41,306 bases of DNA from Nitrospirota bacterium (GCA_015233365.1 JADFXU010000003.1:1-41306), one strand, 5' to 3'. Positions 24,113 to 32,936 are shown, counted from the stretch's first letter. Translations and numbers: made by a program. The notes: a model not told the origin generated them from the sequence alone.

Positions 24113-25019
24113 ATCCTTCTTTCAACCTCCGGCCGGACAGAAATGCGCCTGCAGTCATTATCCTCCTGCTATGAGGCTGGAGTTCTTCTATTAAAAGCAG
24201 ACCCCTGCCTGTACCGACCACGAGTTGCCCTCCCGAGGCCTTTTCGATCCTTCCCGGCAAGCCGGCTCCAGGAAGAGTTTTCACTCTGATAATCTTTATC
24301 ATCTCATTATTAATATAACTGAATGCAGAAGGCCACGGGTACATGCCCTTCACAAAATGCAGCAACTCCTCCGCGCTCCTTTTCCAGTCGATCCTGCCGT
24401 CCTCTTTCCTCAGCGGAGGAGCATATGTTGCACCGCCCGGCTGCGGCACGGGCCTGACAGCCCCCGACCTTATCTTTTCAATTGTCTCGACAAGAGTTCT
24501 CGCCCCAAGGTGAGCGAGTTTGCCCGCGAGTGTTTCAGAATTGTCGGCGTCCTGAATCTCGATTTCGGCATGCATCAGCATATCGCCGGTATCCATCCCG
24601 CTGTCCATCATAATCGTCGTGACGCCGGTAATCTTTTCTCCGTTAATCAGCGCCCATTGGACCGGCGCCGCGCCCCGGTATTTCGGAAGGAGAGAACCGT
24701 GGACATTGATACATCCCGCCGCCGGTATTCCGAGGACCGCTTCGGGCAGTATTTTCCCGTATGCCACCGCTATAATAAACTCCGGAGATATCTCCCTCAG
24801 GATTTGATAAAACTCCCCGCTCCTTATTTTTGAAGGCTGTATAACATCGATACCGTGCGCGGAAGCGAGCTCTTTTACCGGAGGCGATGCGAGGACATGC
24901 CCCCTGCCTTTAAGCTTGTCAGGCTGAGTCACCACCAGTGCAACATCCTCCTGAATGCTTATTAACGCCTGCAGGGACGGAACGGCGAAATGGGGAGTAC
25001 CGAAAAAAATCAGGGACAC
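24096..25019 (-). CDS. fmt: Methionyl-tRNA formyltransferase
   Basis: Transfers the formyl group of 10-formyl-tetrahydrofolate to initiator Met-tRNA. Family signatures are MSLIFFGTPHFAVPSLQALI, the catalytic Asn-His in INVHGSLLPKYRGAAPVQWA, and the catalytic Asp in MDSGMDTGDML. 307 residues, normal length, with the C-terminal tRNA-binding OB-like domain. It lies 3 bases after def, the usual partner that later removes the formyl group. Confidence 0.97.
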   Translation of the reverse strand: MSLIFFGTPHFAVPSLQALISIQEDVALVVTQPDKLKGRGHVLASPPVKELASAHGIDVIQPSKIRSGEFYQILREISPEFIIAVAYGKILPEAVLGIPAAGCINVHGSLLPKYRGAAPVQWALINGEKITGVTTIMMDSGMDTGDMLMHAEIEIQDADNSETLAGKLAHLGARTLVETIEKIRSGAVRPVPQPGGATYAPPLRKEDGRIDWKRSAEELLHFVKGMYPWPSAFSYINNEMIKIIRVKTLPGAGLPGRIEKASGGQLVVGTGRGLLLIEELQPHSRRIMTAGAFLSGRRLKEGYETFS

Positions 25020-25022
25020 AAG

Positions 25023-25538
25023 TTATCCTGCGTGGAGCTCTTTCAACGTTTTACGGTACCGCTTTTTAAAGAATTCCCTCTTGATTGTACTCAATCTGTC
25101 GACAAACAATATGCCGTCGAGATGATCTATTTCATGTTGAAGCGCCCGGGCAAGGAGACCGTCCGCCTCTATCTCTACAGGCGAGCCATTCCTGTCGAGC
25201 CCCTTCACAATTATCCTTTCCGCCCTGGTGATAAGAGCGGTATATTCAGGCACACTCAGACACCCTTCCTCGAACTCACTGAATCCGTCAGCCTCTATAA
25301 TCTGGGGATTGATAAGCACAACAAGGGGGTGCTTATCTTCTTTTGTAGTCGCATCAACTACAATAAGCCTGCGCGAAATGCCGACCTGCGGAGCGGCAAG
25401 GCCGATACCCGGCGCCGCGTACATCGTTTCGATCATATCGTCGATGATGGCATTCAGGGCATCATCCACATGCTGAACAGGCAGTGCTTTCTTCTTCAGA
25501 ATTGGTTCAGGGTATTTCCTGATCTGCAAAACAGCCAT
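25023..25538 (-). CDS. def: Peptide deformylase
   Basis: Fe(II)/Zn metallohydrolase that removes the N-formyl group from nascent proteins. The three motifs are intact: GIGLAAPQVG, EGCLSVPEY (metal Cys) and QHEIDHLDGILFVDR (two metal His and catalytic Glu). 171 residues. It forms an operon with fmt and follows the small zinc-ribbon gene by 47 bases. Confidence 0.97.
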   Translation of the reverse strand: MAVLQIRKYPEPILKKKALPVQHVDDALNAIIDDMIETMYAAPGIGLAAPQVGISRRLIVVDATTKEDKHPLVVLINPQIIEADGFSEFEEGCLSVPEYTALITRAERIIVKGLDRNGSPVEIEADGLLARALQHEIDHLDGILFVDRLSTIKREFFKKRYRKTLKELHAG

Positions 25539-25585
25539 ATAAAATTATAACACAAGCATTGTGACTAATATGGGAACACCTTGCC

Positions 25586-25750
25586 TTACTTACCCATAAT
25601 CCTTGTATAAACAAACTCATCTTGTTTGCATTTTGGGCAGGGCATTACCCGCCTTGCTTTTTCGATAGTCATTTCTTCCTTACATTTAGGATTAACACAC
25701 TGGATAATGCCTGAATAGGGCGCCTTTTCGCCCGCTGTTGTTTTTTCCAT
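25586..25750 (-). CDS. Small zinc-ribbon protein (54 residues)
   Basis: The product begins MEKTTAGEKAPYSGIIQ, then CVNPKCKEEMTIEKARRVM, and ends PCPKCKQDEFVYTRIMGK. Two Cys pairs (CVNPKC and CPKC) form a likely zinc ribbon. A GGAGGAG ribosome site lies 10 bases before the ATG. It probably heads or precedes the def-fmt operon. Function unknown; similar tiny zinc ribbons are common in anaerobes. Confidence 0.7.
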   Translation of the reverse strand: MEKTTAGEKAPYSGIIQCVNPKCKEEMTIEKARRVMPCPKCKQDEFVYTRIMGK

Positions 25751-25945
25751 GATCCGCAATCTCCTCCGGATAAGTGAAATGTTTGAATGCCATGCATTCC
25801 CGTTAAAAGCCCGATGTTAGTGATAGTCATCATATTATCATAACTGGCCATTATTGAAAAGTCGCAACATTGTCCAGCTCTCGATTTTCCGGAATAACCC
25901 TGCCCTTAAACTCCCTTTTATCCAAGAAGCGATTTTAATGACTGC

Positions 25946-26995
25946 TCACTCTATCGACGGCAACAACGGCACAGTCATGACGTCCGCGGGAATTTCCCCT
26001 GTCAACGCTTTCAAAAATTCCGAGATGTCTCGCGCCTGCTCACTCGAAATATCCCGTCCGAGCTGGACCTTCCCCATTATTGTCACGGCTGTTTCCAAAT
26101 CATCGACAGAGCCGTCGTGGAAGTAAGGCGGCGTTTTTTCGACGTTTCTCAGCACCGGTACTTTGAATACATACTTATCCGCCTCATTTTTCGTGACAGC
26201 GTATCTCCCCTCATCTATTTTCTCACTCTTCGTATGCTTCCAGTAGAGATTGACAATGCCGAATTTCTGGTACATCTGCCCTCCGACATAAGTTCCGGAA
26301 TGACAGCCGGCGCATCCGGTATTCATGAAAGTCTCAAGTCCCTTCTTCTGAACTGCCGTCAGGGCCTTCTCCTCACCCTTCAAAAAAGAATCAAATGGCG
26401 AAGGCGTTACAAGCGTGCGCTCGAAGGCGCCGACCGCTTTGGCGAAATTTTCGACTGTTACGGGGTTCATGTCTCCGGGGAATGCCCTACTAAAGAGGGC
26501 AACGTATTCTTTGTATCCCTTCAGTCTCTTTTCAACATCCTCATACTTGGCCATTCCGAAGGCAGGGTGTCCTGTCAGCGATTGTTTGGCCTGGTCTTCC
26601 ACGCTCGTCCTGTTGCCGATCCAGTGTTCGGAAATCTGCGCCGCGGCGTTAAAGACTGTGGGCGCATTTCTGGGGTTGACCTCGCAATGATTTCCAATGG
26701 CCTTTCTCAGCCCGTCGGCGCCATAAAGGCTGATCGGGTGGCATTTAGCGCAACTCACCGTGCCGTCCATCGAAATCCTCATCTCATAAAAAAGCATCTT
26801 TCCGAGACCGGCCTTCTCCGGAGTGACGGGGTTTTGTTCCGATTCCATCACTTTCGGCAAAGGACTGAAAAGCTGTTGTGCCTGTTTCAATGCCGCCTGA
26901 TCAACGTCGGCGCCGAAGGACAACCCCACAAACAAAAACATCAGAAAAACCAGGGTAAGCGTTGTACCGGCAATGCGCATGCCTCCTGAGATCAT
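25946..26995 (-). CDS. Di-heme cytochrome c peroxidase
   Basis: Periplasmic bacterial cytochrome c peroxidase (CcpA/MauG superfamily) that reduces hydrogen peroxide with electrons from small cytochromes. Signal peptide to about LSFGA. Two heme-binding motifs, CAKCH (N-terminal heme) and CAGCH (C-terminal heme), are at normal spacing. The conserved loop NPRNAPTVFNAA, with SEHWIGNRTSVEDQA, and the C-terminal TPPYFHDGSVDDLETAV are present. 349 residues. The ribosome site GGAGG lies 7 bases before the ATG at 26995. It is monocistronic or weakly linked to the next upstream gene. Confidence 0.93.
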   Translation of the reverse strand: MISGGMRIAGTTLTLVFLMFLFVGLSFGADVDQAALKQAQQLFSPLPKVMESEQNPVTPEKAGLGKMLFYEMRISMDGTVSCAKCHPISLYGADGLRKAIGNHCEVNPRNAPTVFNAAAQISEHWIGNRTSVEDQAKQSLTGHPAFGMAKYEDVEKRLKGYKEYVALFSRAFPGDMNPVTVENFAKAVGAFERTLVTPSPFDSFLKGEEKALTAVQKKGLETFMNTGCAGCHSGTYVGGQMYQKFGIVNLYWKHTKSEKIDEGRYAVTKNEADKYVFKVPVLRNVEKTPPYFHDGSVDDLETAVTIMGKVQLGRDISSEQARDISEFLKALTGEIPADVMTVPLLPSIE

Positions 26996-27168
26996 TATGC
27001 TACCTCCTCCGAACTTTCGGTATTCATGGTCATAAAATTTATTGCTGAATCGAAAACTGAGGTGCCATACCCGATGCTGTCTTTTATTAGATATTATCAG
27101 ATGCTTGTCAGGAGATGGAGTGCTATGAATGTCATACCGGCATCCGCCCTTAACATAGCTTTTTCTCT

Positions 27169-28098
27169 CTACTCGACCTCGACCATGAAGCGAGTTAGAA
27201 TAACTTTGCCCCGGTGCATCACCTGGCCGAAGATTCCGTACACTCCCCTGACAGGGAAGACCGTGTGCACCTCGATCACAGGGCCGAACTTCGCAGCTAT
27301 ACCACCATGATGCATCATCATGTGATGCATTTCTTGTTCAGTGGCCTTCATCCCCGGCAACATGCCATGCTCATGCATGAATTGCCTGAGATCAGTCGAG
27401 ATTATCGCCACGTGCATCTCAGCAGCTATATATGGCTCAAGGTCACCTACAGGCTTCCCGTTCTCTGTGAAATTATAGGTAAGCGTCACTTCTTTGCCTG
27501 TTGCAATCCTGGCGGGTTTTGCTGATAAAGTCACTTCATAGTCACCGAACTTCTTCTTTCCGGAGAAGTCCGCAGCCGGCATGCCCATCCCGGGTTCTCC
27601 GGCAACGTCGATGTCAAAGTGCTTTGAAATCAGCTCATCCTTGACTGCAAGATCAACTCCTATCAGATAACGGCCGGGCTTTGGAAAGGTGTAATGAACG
27701 GGGTACTCACCGGTCTTTTCCATCTCAGGTGTAATCGGCCCGAAATCCTCCGGATGTATGTGTGAAAACACCGTAAAATCCTGACTTGCGATGATCACAT
27801 GAAGCGACCGGTCGTGAGTGGGTGTAATTTCCTGTACAGGGTTTCCCTCAGCATCCTTGATAACCAGGGTGATAGTCTCAGGATTCCCTGGTTTGATGCT
27901 TGCCGGTTCGGTTTTTATCTCGACAGCCACTTTTCCGGCCTTCATATCCGGCATCTCCATGCCTTGCATAAAGTGATCGTGGTGTTCGTAGTCCGGCATC
28001 TCCGCTGCTTCTGCACTGACACGGACCTGAACGGCGAAAAAGAACGCGAAAAAGACCATAAGAAAGCCTGAAGCATTATTGAACAGTATACGCTTCAT
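27169..28098 (-). CDS. Two-domain YtkA/FixH-like His/Met-rich periplasmic protein
   Basis: 309 residues with a signal peptide (MKRILFNNASGFLMVFFAFF...VSA) and a His/Met-rich start (YEHHDHFMQGMEMPDM). Two immunoglobulin-like YtkA-type domains follow: the first near KTEPASIKPGNPETITLVIK with HVIIASQDFTVFSHIHPEDF, the second near FGDYEVTLSAKPARIATGKE with AEMHVAIISTDLRQFMHEHG, then a MHHMMMHHGG insert. Such proteins accompany copper and heavy-metal genes; a periplasmic metal-binding role is inferred. The start at 28098 has GGAGGAG a few bases upstream; the open frame further upstream runs into the universal stress gene. It is 16 bases after that gene and probably in one operon. Confidence 0.78.
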   Translation of the reverse strand: MKRILFNNASGFLMVFFAFFFAVQVRVSAEAAEMPDYEHHDHFMQGMEMPDMKAGKVAVEIKTEPASIKPGNPETITLVIKDAEGNPVQEITPTHDRSLHVIIASQDFTVFSHIHPEDFGPITPEMEKTGEYPVHYTFPKPGRYLIGVDLAVKDELISKHFDIDVAGEPGMGMPAADFSGKKKFGDYEVTLSAKPARIATGKEVTLTYNFTENGKPVGDLEPYIAAEMHVAIISTDLRQFMHEHGMLPGMKATEQEMHHMMMHHGGIAAKFGPVIEVHTVFPVRGVYGIFGQVMHRGKVILTRFMVEVE

Positions 28099-28114
28099 AA
28101 TCGTCTCCTCCCTT

Positions 28115-28576
28115 TCAGAATGCAGCGGGCTGGGGTTCCTCCTTAACCAGTAAAACTGAACACGGCATCTTGCGAATAATCTCTTCATTGCTCCGGCCAA
28201 AAAGAAAATGTTCCAGCCGCCATTCTTCGTGGGCAAGCATGATCACGAGATCTATGTCGTTATCTCTGATTGCAGCAAAAATCTCCTCTGTAGGATTCCC
28301 CTCTTTAATTATTTCTTTTACAGCCAGGCCCTTACCCTTCTCGGCAATTATAACAGCGTCGAGATTCTCTTTCGACTTCTTGATCTCCTTTTTGTAATCT
28401 TCCTCCAGGGACGGTTTCGGCAGGTTCCACGTCCCATAAGTCAAAGGGTCATGAATAACATGGATCACATAAAGTTCGGCCCCGTAGCTCCGGGCCAGAG
28501 AAATTCCGTAATGGACCGCTCTCTGACAGTACTTTGTCATTCTGCTTACAACAAGGATGCGTTTGATATCGTGCAT
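28115..28576 (-). CDS. Universal stress protein, UspA family
   Basis: 153-residue single UspA domain: MHDIKRILVVSRMTKYCQRA, then LYVIHVIHD, the conserved DNDIDLVIMLAH, and the C-terminal FGRSNEEIIRKMPCSVLLVK, which keeps the GxxxEE(I/V)xxxxPCxVLLVK part of the ATP-binding loop. It is cytoplasmic; role in stress response unknown. AAGGAGGAAGAGTT lies before the ATG. It heads the unit with the two-domain periplasmic protein and has a good promoter at 28647-28675. Confidence 0.9.
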   Translation of the reverse strand: MHDIKRILVVSRMTKYCQRAVHYGISLARSYGAELYVIHVIHDPLTYGTWNLPKPSLEEDYKKEIKKSKENLDAVIIAEKGKGLAVKEIIKEGNPTEEIFAAIRDNDIDLVIMLAHEEWRLEHFLFGRSNEEIIRKMPCSVLLVKEEPQPAAF

Positions 28577-29062
28577 AACTCTTCCTCCTTACTGTAAATT
28601 CCACAAGTTGTTTGTGCATAGGGGATTGAATTGGTCATTAATTTTATATATAGATGATTTTTTTCTTTTAGTCAACCAGTTATGTCAAGGCACTGAATCC
28701 TTGCGCAGTCGGCGCGCATTTGCGTTTAAAGCCGTGTAATTGGCCGCCTATAATGAACAATTTAATTTGTGTGCAGATCCCTGATCGCAATGAACTGTTT
28801 CACTGCATCTATTTATTGCTGTAATACTGCTTCATTTGTAAGTTCACAACCTTATTTAAAGTATCTAGTTGTTTATAAAAGCAATACCAGGATCGCGCAG
28901 TGGGAAACGTTAGCCGGGTGCCGCCTCCGGCTGCCTTCATTATGCGCAGCATATTATTGCACCTAATATCATCGTATTGTTATTAATCTATTTTATCACT
29001 AAGTTACGATCTGGCATCCGAATTGCTTTTATGTTTATAAATTCGATCGCAAATAGGCTGTC
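28577..29062. other. Gene-free stretch with one promoter
   Basis: No convincing coding sequence on either strand. It contains the promoter for the universal stress gene and a weak hairpin (AGCCGG/CCGGCT, 28912-28932). The sequence is AT-rich, and I see nothing further. Confidence 0.5.
28647..28675 (-). promoter_or_regulatory. Sigma-70-type promoter of the universal stress gene
   Basis: On the minus strand TTGACT (28675-28670) and TATATA (28652-28647) are separated by 17 bases. The start codon lies about 70 bases downstream. Confidence 0.5.
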
Positions 29063-29218
29063 ATGAAAACAATAGTGAAAATAATTGACGATTTAATGGT
29101 TTCAATCACATTTGCAGAGCCTGGGGAGTATAAGACTGCTATTGCGATGGTTGGAAACGGAGAAACAGCGGACGTGAATGTGTCATCTGATACTGAAACC
29201 GCGAAAGTTATTTGCTGA
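29063..29218 (+). CDS. 51-residue 'ITFAE' microprotein
   Basis: The product begins MKTIVKIIDDLMVSITFAEP, then GEYKTAIAMVGNGETADV, and ends DTETAKVIC. The segment LMVSITFAEPGEYKTA closely resembles AMTAITFAEEGVFDTA at the end of the response regulator at 29352-29810. The short stand-alone form therefore appears to be a genuine module rather than a chance frame. The ribosome site is weak (AGG five bases before the ATG). It converges with that response regulator gene. Function unknown; a docking or signalling helix-turn motif is possible. Confidence 0.5.
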   Translation: MKTIVKIIDDLMVSITFAEPGEYKTAIAMVGNGETADVNVSSDTETAKVIC

Positions 29219-29351
29219 GAAAATTCATGCAACTCAGGATACCCGTGATACGCAGTATCCACTTTCACTCTACAGCCCTGTAGCCTTCGTCAAAACACCT
29301 CAGGAAACTTTTCCTCGCAATCAACCAGCAAGGACGTTTCCTATTTGTAGT

Positions 29352-29810
29352 TCATTCCTCTTTTTTCATTATCTTGCGAGCGGTGTCGAAAACTCCTTCT
29401 TCAGCAAAGGTGATGGCGGTCATCGCCCTCTCGATCTTTTCGGCGTATGCTTCCTTGATCTTGATCATCAGGAGGTCAATATCGGCCGGTTTACTGAGGA
29501 AATCGAAGCCTCCGAGCCTCCTGGCTTCCTCTTCGTCTTTCTCGGTGCCGTGACCGGTCAGGATGATGACCTGCATATTGGGATTTGTCTTTCTTACCTC
29601 GCGAAGCACATCCATGCCCTGGAGTCCGGGCATCTTCAGGTCGAGCACCAGGACATCGGGTTCGGCTTCCTTCACCCTCGAAAGACCCTGTTCACCGTCA
29701 TACACGCAGCTGACATTGAGATCCCTCATTTTCAGCCGCTGGGCTAGTGTATTGACAAAGTCCACTTCGTCATCGACCAGCAGGACTTTTATGTTTTTAT
29801 GTTTCTTCAC
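29352..29810 (-). CDS. Single-domain response regulator with C-terminal 'ITFAE' tail
   Basis: REC domain with acidic pocket VLLVDDEVDF, phospho-acceptor Asp57 in VLVLDLKMPG, the switch Thr in IILTGHGT and the Lys in FLSKPADIDLLM. After the domain comes KIERAMTAITFAEEGVFDTA and a basic end; there is no DNA-binding or enzymatic output domain. The start is the GTG at 29810, five bases after GGAGG (a GTG at 29822 lies inside that ribosome site). 152 residues. It is divergent from the sensor kinase gene at 30107; the gap holds a tandem palindromic repeat. Confidence 0.88.
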   Translation of the reverse strand: MKKHKNIKVLLVDDEVDFVNTLAQRLKMRDLNVSCVYDGEQGLSRVKEAEPDVLVLDLKMPGLQGMDVLREVRKTNPNMQVIILTGHGTEKDEEEARRLGGFDFLSKPADIDLLMIKIKEAYAEKIERAMTAITFAEEGVFDTARKIMKKEE

Positions 29811-29933
29811 AGGAACCTCCACAAAACGAGTTTTGCATCATTAATGTTCTATTGTAAAGCACCTTGCTTCAAAAAATAAACATAATACTTACATGACATA
29901 CTACTGTAACACCGGAAAAAAAATCAATCCCGC

Positions 29934-29968
29934 GTTGCATCATGCACTACGACAGTTGCATCATGCAC
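29934..29968. promoter_or_regulatory. Tandem TGCAT-C-ATGCA operator-like repeats
   Basis: GTTGCATCATGCAC occurs at 29934-29947 and again at 29955-29968, with 21 bases between the starts (two helical turns). Each copy holds the inverted repeat TGCAT/ATGCA with a one-base centre. It lies between the divergent response regulator and sensor kinase genes, as expected of a dimeric regulator site. The binding protein is not identified, and no -24/-12 promoter was seen. Confidence 0.5.
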
Positions 29969-30106
29969 CATTGCGTTTTGGTCCGAGATATGTTTATATA
30001 TAACCGTTAATCCTGGTTTGTCGAATGTCGAGTAGACGCCGTCCGCCTCGAAATCAGCTTTTGCGGAGGAATTCAGTATTACAGGCGATGCCGGCGAGAG
30101 AGGACT

Positions 30107-31876
30107 ATGTCGAAGCTCCGTCAGTTTGCGGGAAAAATAAAGGAATGGATTGTCAGCTGTTGTAAGGTCTTTTACTTTCGCGATATTGCCGACGACCCCG
30201 CCTCGTTCTTAACGAAAGACAGGTACAAAAGCCTGAAGATCAAGATATTTCTGCTCAGCGGGATTCTAGCCGGTGTCCCGCTCATCATCGTCACAATCGC
30301 GAGTTACCTCTGGCTGCAAAGCAATGTAAAAGAAGACATCAACAACCAGGTGAAATGGCAGTTGGAGAGCACGTCACAATCCATCGGGTTCCTCCTCGAA
30401 GAGAAGCTCTCAGCCCTTCGGTTCCTTTCGGCAACCTATACCTACGACCAGGTGACCAATAAGAAAGTGCTTTATTCCTTGTTCGTCAATTTCAAGAACG
30501 AATTCGGCGAGCTCGTCGACCTCGGGATAATCGATGCAAAAGGTATCCAGCGCTCATACGCCGGCCCTTACCAGCTCGAGGGGAAAGACTATTCAGGCCA
30601 GGACTGGTTCAATGAGGCTACAGTGCGGGGGGTTTCCGTCAGCGAGGTCTTCATGGGATACCGTAAGATTCCTCATTTCGCTATAGCAGTCAGGAGAGAG
30701 ATCCCCGGAAAAAACACATTCTGGATTCTCAGGGCCGTGATCGACATGGAAACGCTGCAGAGGTATTTGTCTACAATCAATCTCAAGCAGGACGACGATG
30801 CGTTTATCATCACTCGCGAGGGGACCCTGCAAACCCCTTCCCGGTCCCATGGCCGCGTGCTTGAAAAGGTCATTCTCCCCATACCCATACCCCAACAAGG
30901 GGTTTCCATTACCGAAATGATGATGGACGATCAGAGCCGCTTCATCCTCGGCTATGCCCCGATAAGGAACTCCCCATGGTTCCTGGGCGCCATCATAAAG
31001 TCGACGGCATATTCGAAGCTCTTCGGAATCTTCCGGAGCGGTCTCGCGGTGTTTTATCTCGTCGGGCTGCTCATCGCTATAGGCATCATCGTCAACCTGC
31101 GCATATCCTTCACCATCGTGAACTGGATCAGGGAGGCGGAACAAAAGAGGGAGGAAGCGATCGTCGAGACAGAGCACACGGGGAAGCTCGCGTCAATCGG
31201 GAGGCTTGCAGCCGGCGTTGCGCATGAGATCAACAACCCCCTCGCGATCATCAATGAGAAAGCAGGCCTTATGAAAGACATCCTCCAGATGTCCGGCGAC
31301 TTTCCCAACAAGGATAATTTCCTCGCGCAGATAAAGGCGATTTCCGACAGTCTGAACCGCTGCAGAACGATCACCCATCGCCTCCTGGGGTTTGCCAGGA
31401 GGATGGACGTTACCCCGATAGAAACGGATATCAATGAAACGATCACGGAGGTCCTGGGGTTTGTCGAGCGGGAGATGTTATATAGAAATATCCGCCTTGA
31501 AATGAACCTCGGAGATAAGATTCCTCTCGTGCTGAGCGATAAGGGACAGCTCCAGCAGGTATTTCTGAATATTATCAACAATGCAATTGACGCCGTTAAT
31601 GACGGAGGGCTGATTTCCATAGGAACCGAGCTTAAGGACCAGGATACCGTACGCGTAACCATCAAGGATGATGGCGCCGGTATCCCCAGGGAAGCACTGA
31701 AGCATATATTCGAGCCCTTCTACACGACAAAAGAGAAAGGAAAAGGTACGGGTCTGGGACTCTCCATATCCTACGGCATCGTAACCAGGCTCGGCGGGAC
31801 GATTGCGGTCGAGACCGAGACGGGGAAGGGAACGTCTTTTTCAATAGAGATACCAGTCAACAAGAAGATCGCGTAA
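30107..31876 (+). CDS. Sensor histidine kinase with periplasmic Cache domain
   Basis: 589 residues. TM1 is at about 47-70, a periplasmic double-Cache-like sensor at 72-308 (LRFLSATYTYDQ, ISDxx-type DYSGQDWFNEA, GYAPIRNSPWFLGAI), TM2 at about 311-333, then the HisKA domain with phospho-His373 in GVAHEINNPLAI. The HATPase domain has the N box FLNIINNAIDAV, G1 box DDGAGI and G2 box GKGTGLGLSISYGIV. All catalytic parts are intact, so it is an active kinase that senses a small extracellular ligand. It is followed 11 bases later by a response regulator. Confidence 0.93.
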   Translation: MSKLRQFAGKIKEWIVSCCKVFYFRDIADDPASFLTKDRYKSLKIKIFLLSGILAGVPLIIVTIASYLWLQSNVKEDINNQVKWQLESTSQSIGFLLEEKLSALRFLSATYTYDQVTNKKVLYSLFVNFKNEFGELVDLGIIDAKGIQRSYAGPYQLEGKDYSGQDWFNEATVRGVSVSEVFMGYRKIPHFAIAVRREIPGKNTFWILRAVIDMETLQRYLSTINLKQDDDAFIITREGTLQTPSRSHGRVLEKVILPIPIPQQGVSITEMMMDDQSRFILGYAPIRNSPWFLGAIIKSTAYSKLFGIFRSGLAVFYLVGLLIAIGIIVNLRISFTIVNWIREAEQKREEAIVETEHTGKLASIGRLAAGVAHEINNPLAIINEKAGLMKDILQMSGDFPNKDNFLAQIKAISDSLNRCRTITHRLLGFARRMDVTPIETDINETITEVLGFVEREMLYRNIRLEMNLGDKIPLVLSDKGQLQQVFLNIINNAIDAVNDGGLISIGTELKDQDTVRVTIKDDGAGIPREALKHIFEPFYTTKEKGKGTGLGLSISYGIVTRLGGTIAVETETGKGTSFSIEIPVNKKIA

Positions 31877-31887
31877 ACGGAGGTTAT

Positions 31888-32271
31888 ATGTTGCAGACAA
31901 AGGTGCTTATTGTTGATGATGAAATGGAATTTGCGTCAACGCTTGCGGAACGTCTGCAAATAAGGGGATACAATGCAAAGTCGGTCTATTGCGCTGAGGA
32001 TGCCATTGCCCTTTCGAGGAACGACCCTCCGGATGTCATGCTCCTCGACTTGAGGATGCCGGGTATGAACGGGATCCACGTGCTCAAAACAATCAAGCAA
32101 TTCAACCCATCCATCCAGGTCATTATGCTGACCGGGCTCGGAGCCTCCCAGGAAAGCGCCGAAGGGATGGAGATCGGGGCGTTCGACTGCATCATGAAGC
32201 CCGTGGATATCGAGAAACTTGTTGTGATGATCGACGAAGCGAAGAACAAGAAATCAGAAAAGGGGGTATAA
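31888..32271 (+). CDS. Single-domain response regulator
   Basis: 127-residue REC domain with LIVDDEMEFA, the phospho-Asp in VMLLDLRMPGMNG, the switch Thr in IMLTGLGAS and the Lys in CIMKPVDIEKLV. There is no output domain. GGAGG lies a few bases before the ATG. It is 11 bases after the kinase gene, and its stop overlaps the next start (TAATG). It is the probable first phosphate acceptor of the kinase. Confidence 0.92.
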   Translation: MLQTKVLIVDDEMEFASTLAERLQIRGYNAKSVYCAEDAIALSRNDPPDVMLLDLRMPGMNGIHVLKTIKQFNPSIQVIMLTGLGASQESAEGMEIGAFDCIMKPVDIEKLVVMIDEAKNKKSEKGV

Positions 32272-32936
32272 TGGGCGACAGCGGTCCGGCTGACATGATG
32301 GAGTTGCGGTTCAGGTTCATCGGGAGGATCATTGCAGGATTCACTCATGAATTAAAAAATCATCTTGCAATCATCAAGGAGTCGGGAGGCTTGCAGCAGG
32401 ACTTGCTCTCGATGAGCAAGAAGGTCGATAGTGCCGAACTTCACAAGTTCCTCCGGTCAGTCGACTCCCAGATCGAGAGGGGTCTTCAGTTGATCGCCTT
32501 CCTTAACCGGTTTGCCCACAGGATGGACTGCGAATGCTCTTCCTTTAGTGTGAATGAGGCTGCAGAGGAGCTTGTCGCCTTGATGGCGAGACATGCTTAC
32601 CAGAAAAGGATCGAGTTCACGAAGGATTTCGGACCGGGCATACCCCCCATTCACAACAACCCGTCCATGCTTCAGTTGCTCATCTTCTTCATTATTGAAG
32701 AAATGATGGATTGTTTTGAAAAAGGCGGCACTATTACCGTGAGGACCTCATCTGAGAAGGATACAATAAGAATTGCGATAGTCCCGAACGGAAACATGAA
32801 GGAGTTGACGGGAAAAGAAGATTATAACAGGGTCGAAGCGGTCAATAAAATATGCAGGGAACTGTTAGGGACCGTTGAACAAAAGGGTGCAAATGGCGAA
32901 GCGGTGATTATTCTCACTCGCAGTGCCGCCACTTAG
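32271..32936 (+). CDS. Degenerate histidine kinase (DHp plus damaged ATPase domain)
   Basis: 221 residues without a membrane segment. The H box is FIGRIIAGFTHELKNHLAII, with the phospho-His kept. The ATPase region is degenerate: the N box reads FFIIEEMMDCFEKGG instead of NNAIDA, so the Mg-binding Asn is lost. The G1 Asp/Gly motif is replaced by VPNGN, and no G2 glycine loop is seen. It is probably not a kinase; a histidine phosphotransfer or phosphatase role, or a competitor for receivers, would fit. The start codon overlaps the stop of the preceding response regulator by one base. Confidence 0.82.
   Translation: MGDSGPADMMELRFRFIGRIIAGFTHELKNHLAIIKESGGLQQDLLSMSKKVDSAELHKFLRSVDSQIERGLQLIAFLNRFAHRMDCECSSFSVNEAAEELVALMARHAYQKRIEFTKDFGPGIPPIHNNPSMLQLLIFFIIEEMMDCFEKGGTITVRTSSEKDTIRIAIVPNGNMKELTGKEDYNRVEAVNKICRELLGTVEQKGANGEAVIILTRSAAT

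Noticed and set aside
26117..26989. 290-residue open frame opposite the cytochrome c peroxidase
   Set aside because: Antisense to a gene with two intact heme motifs; no family features.
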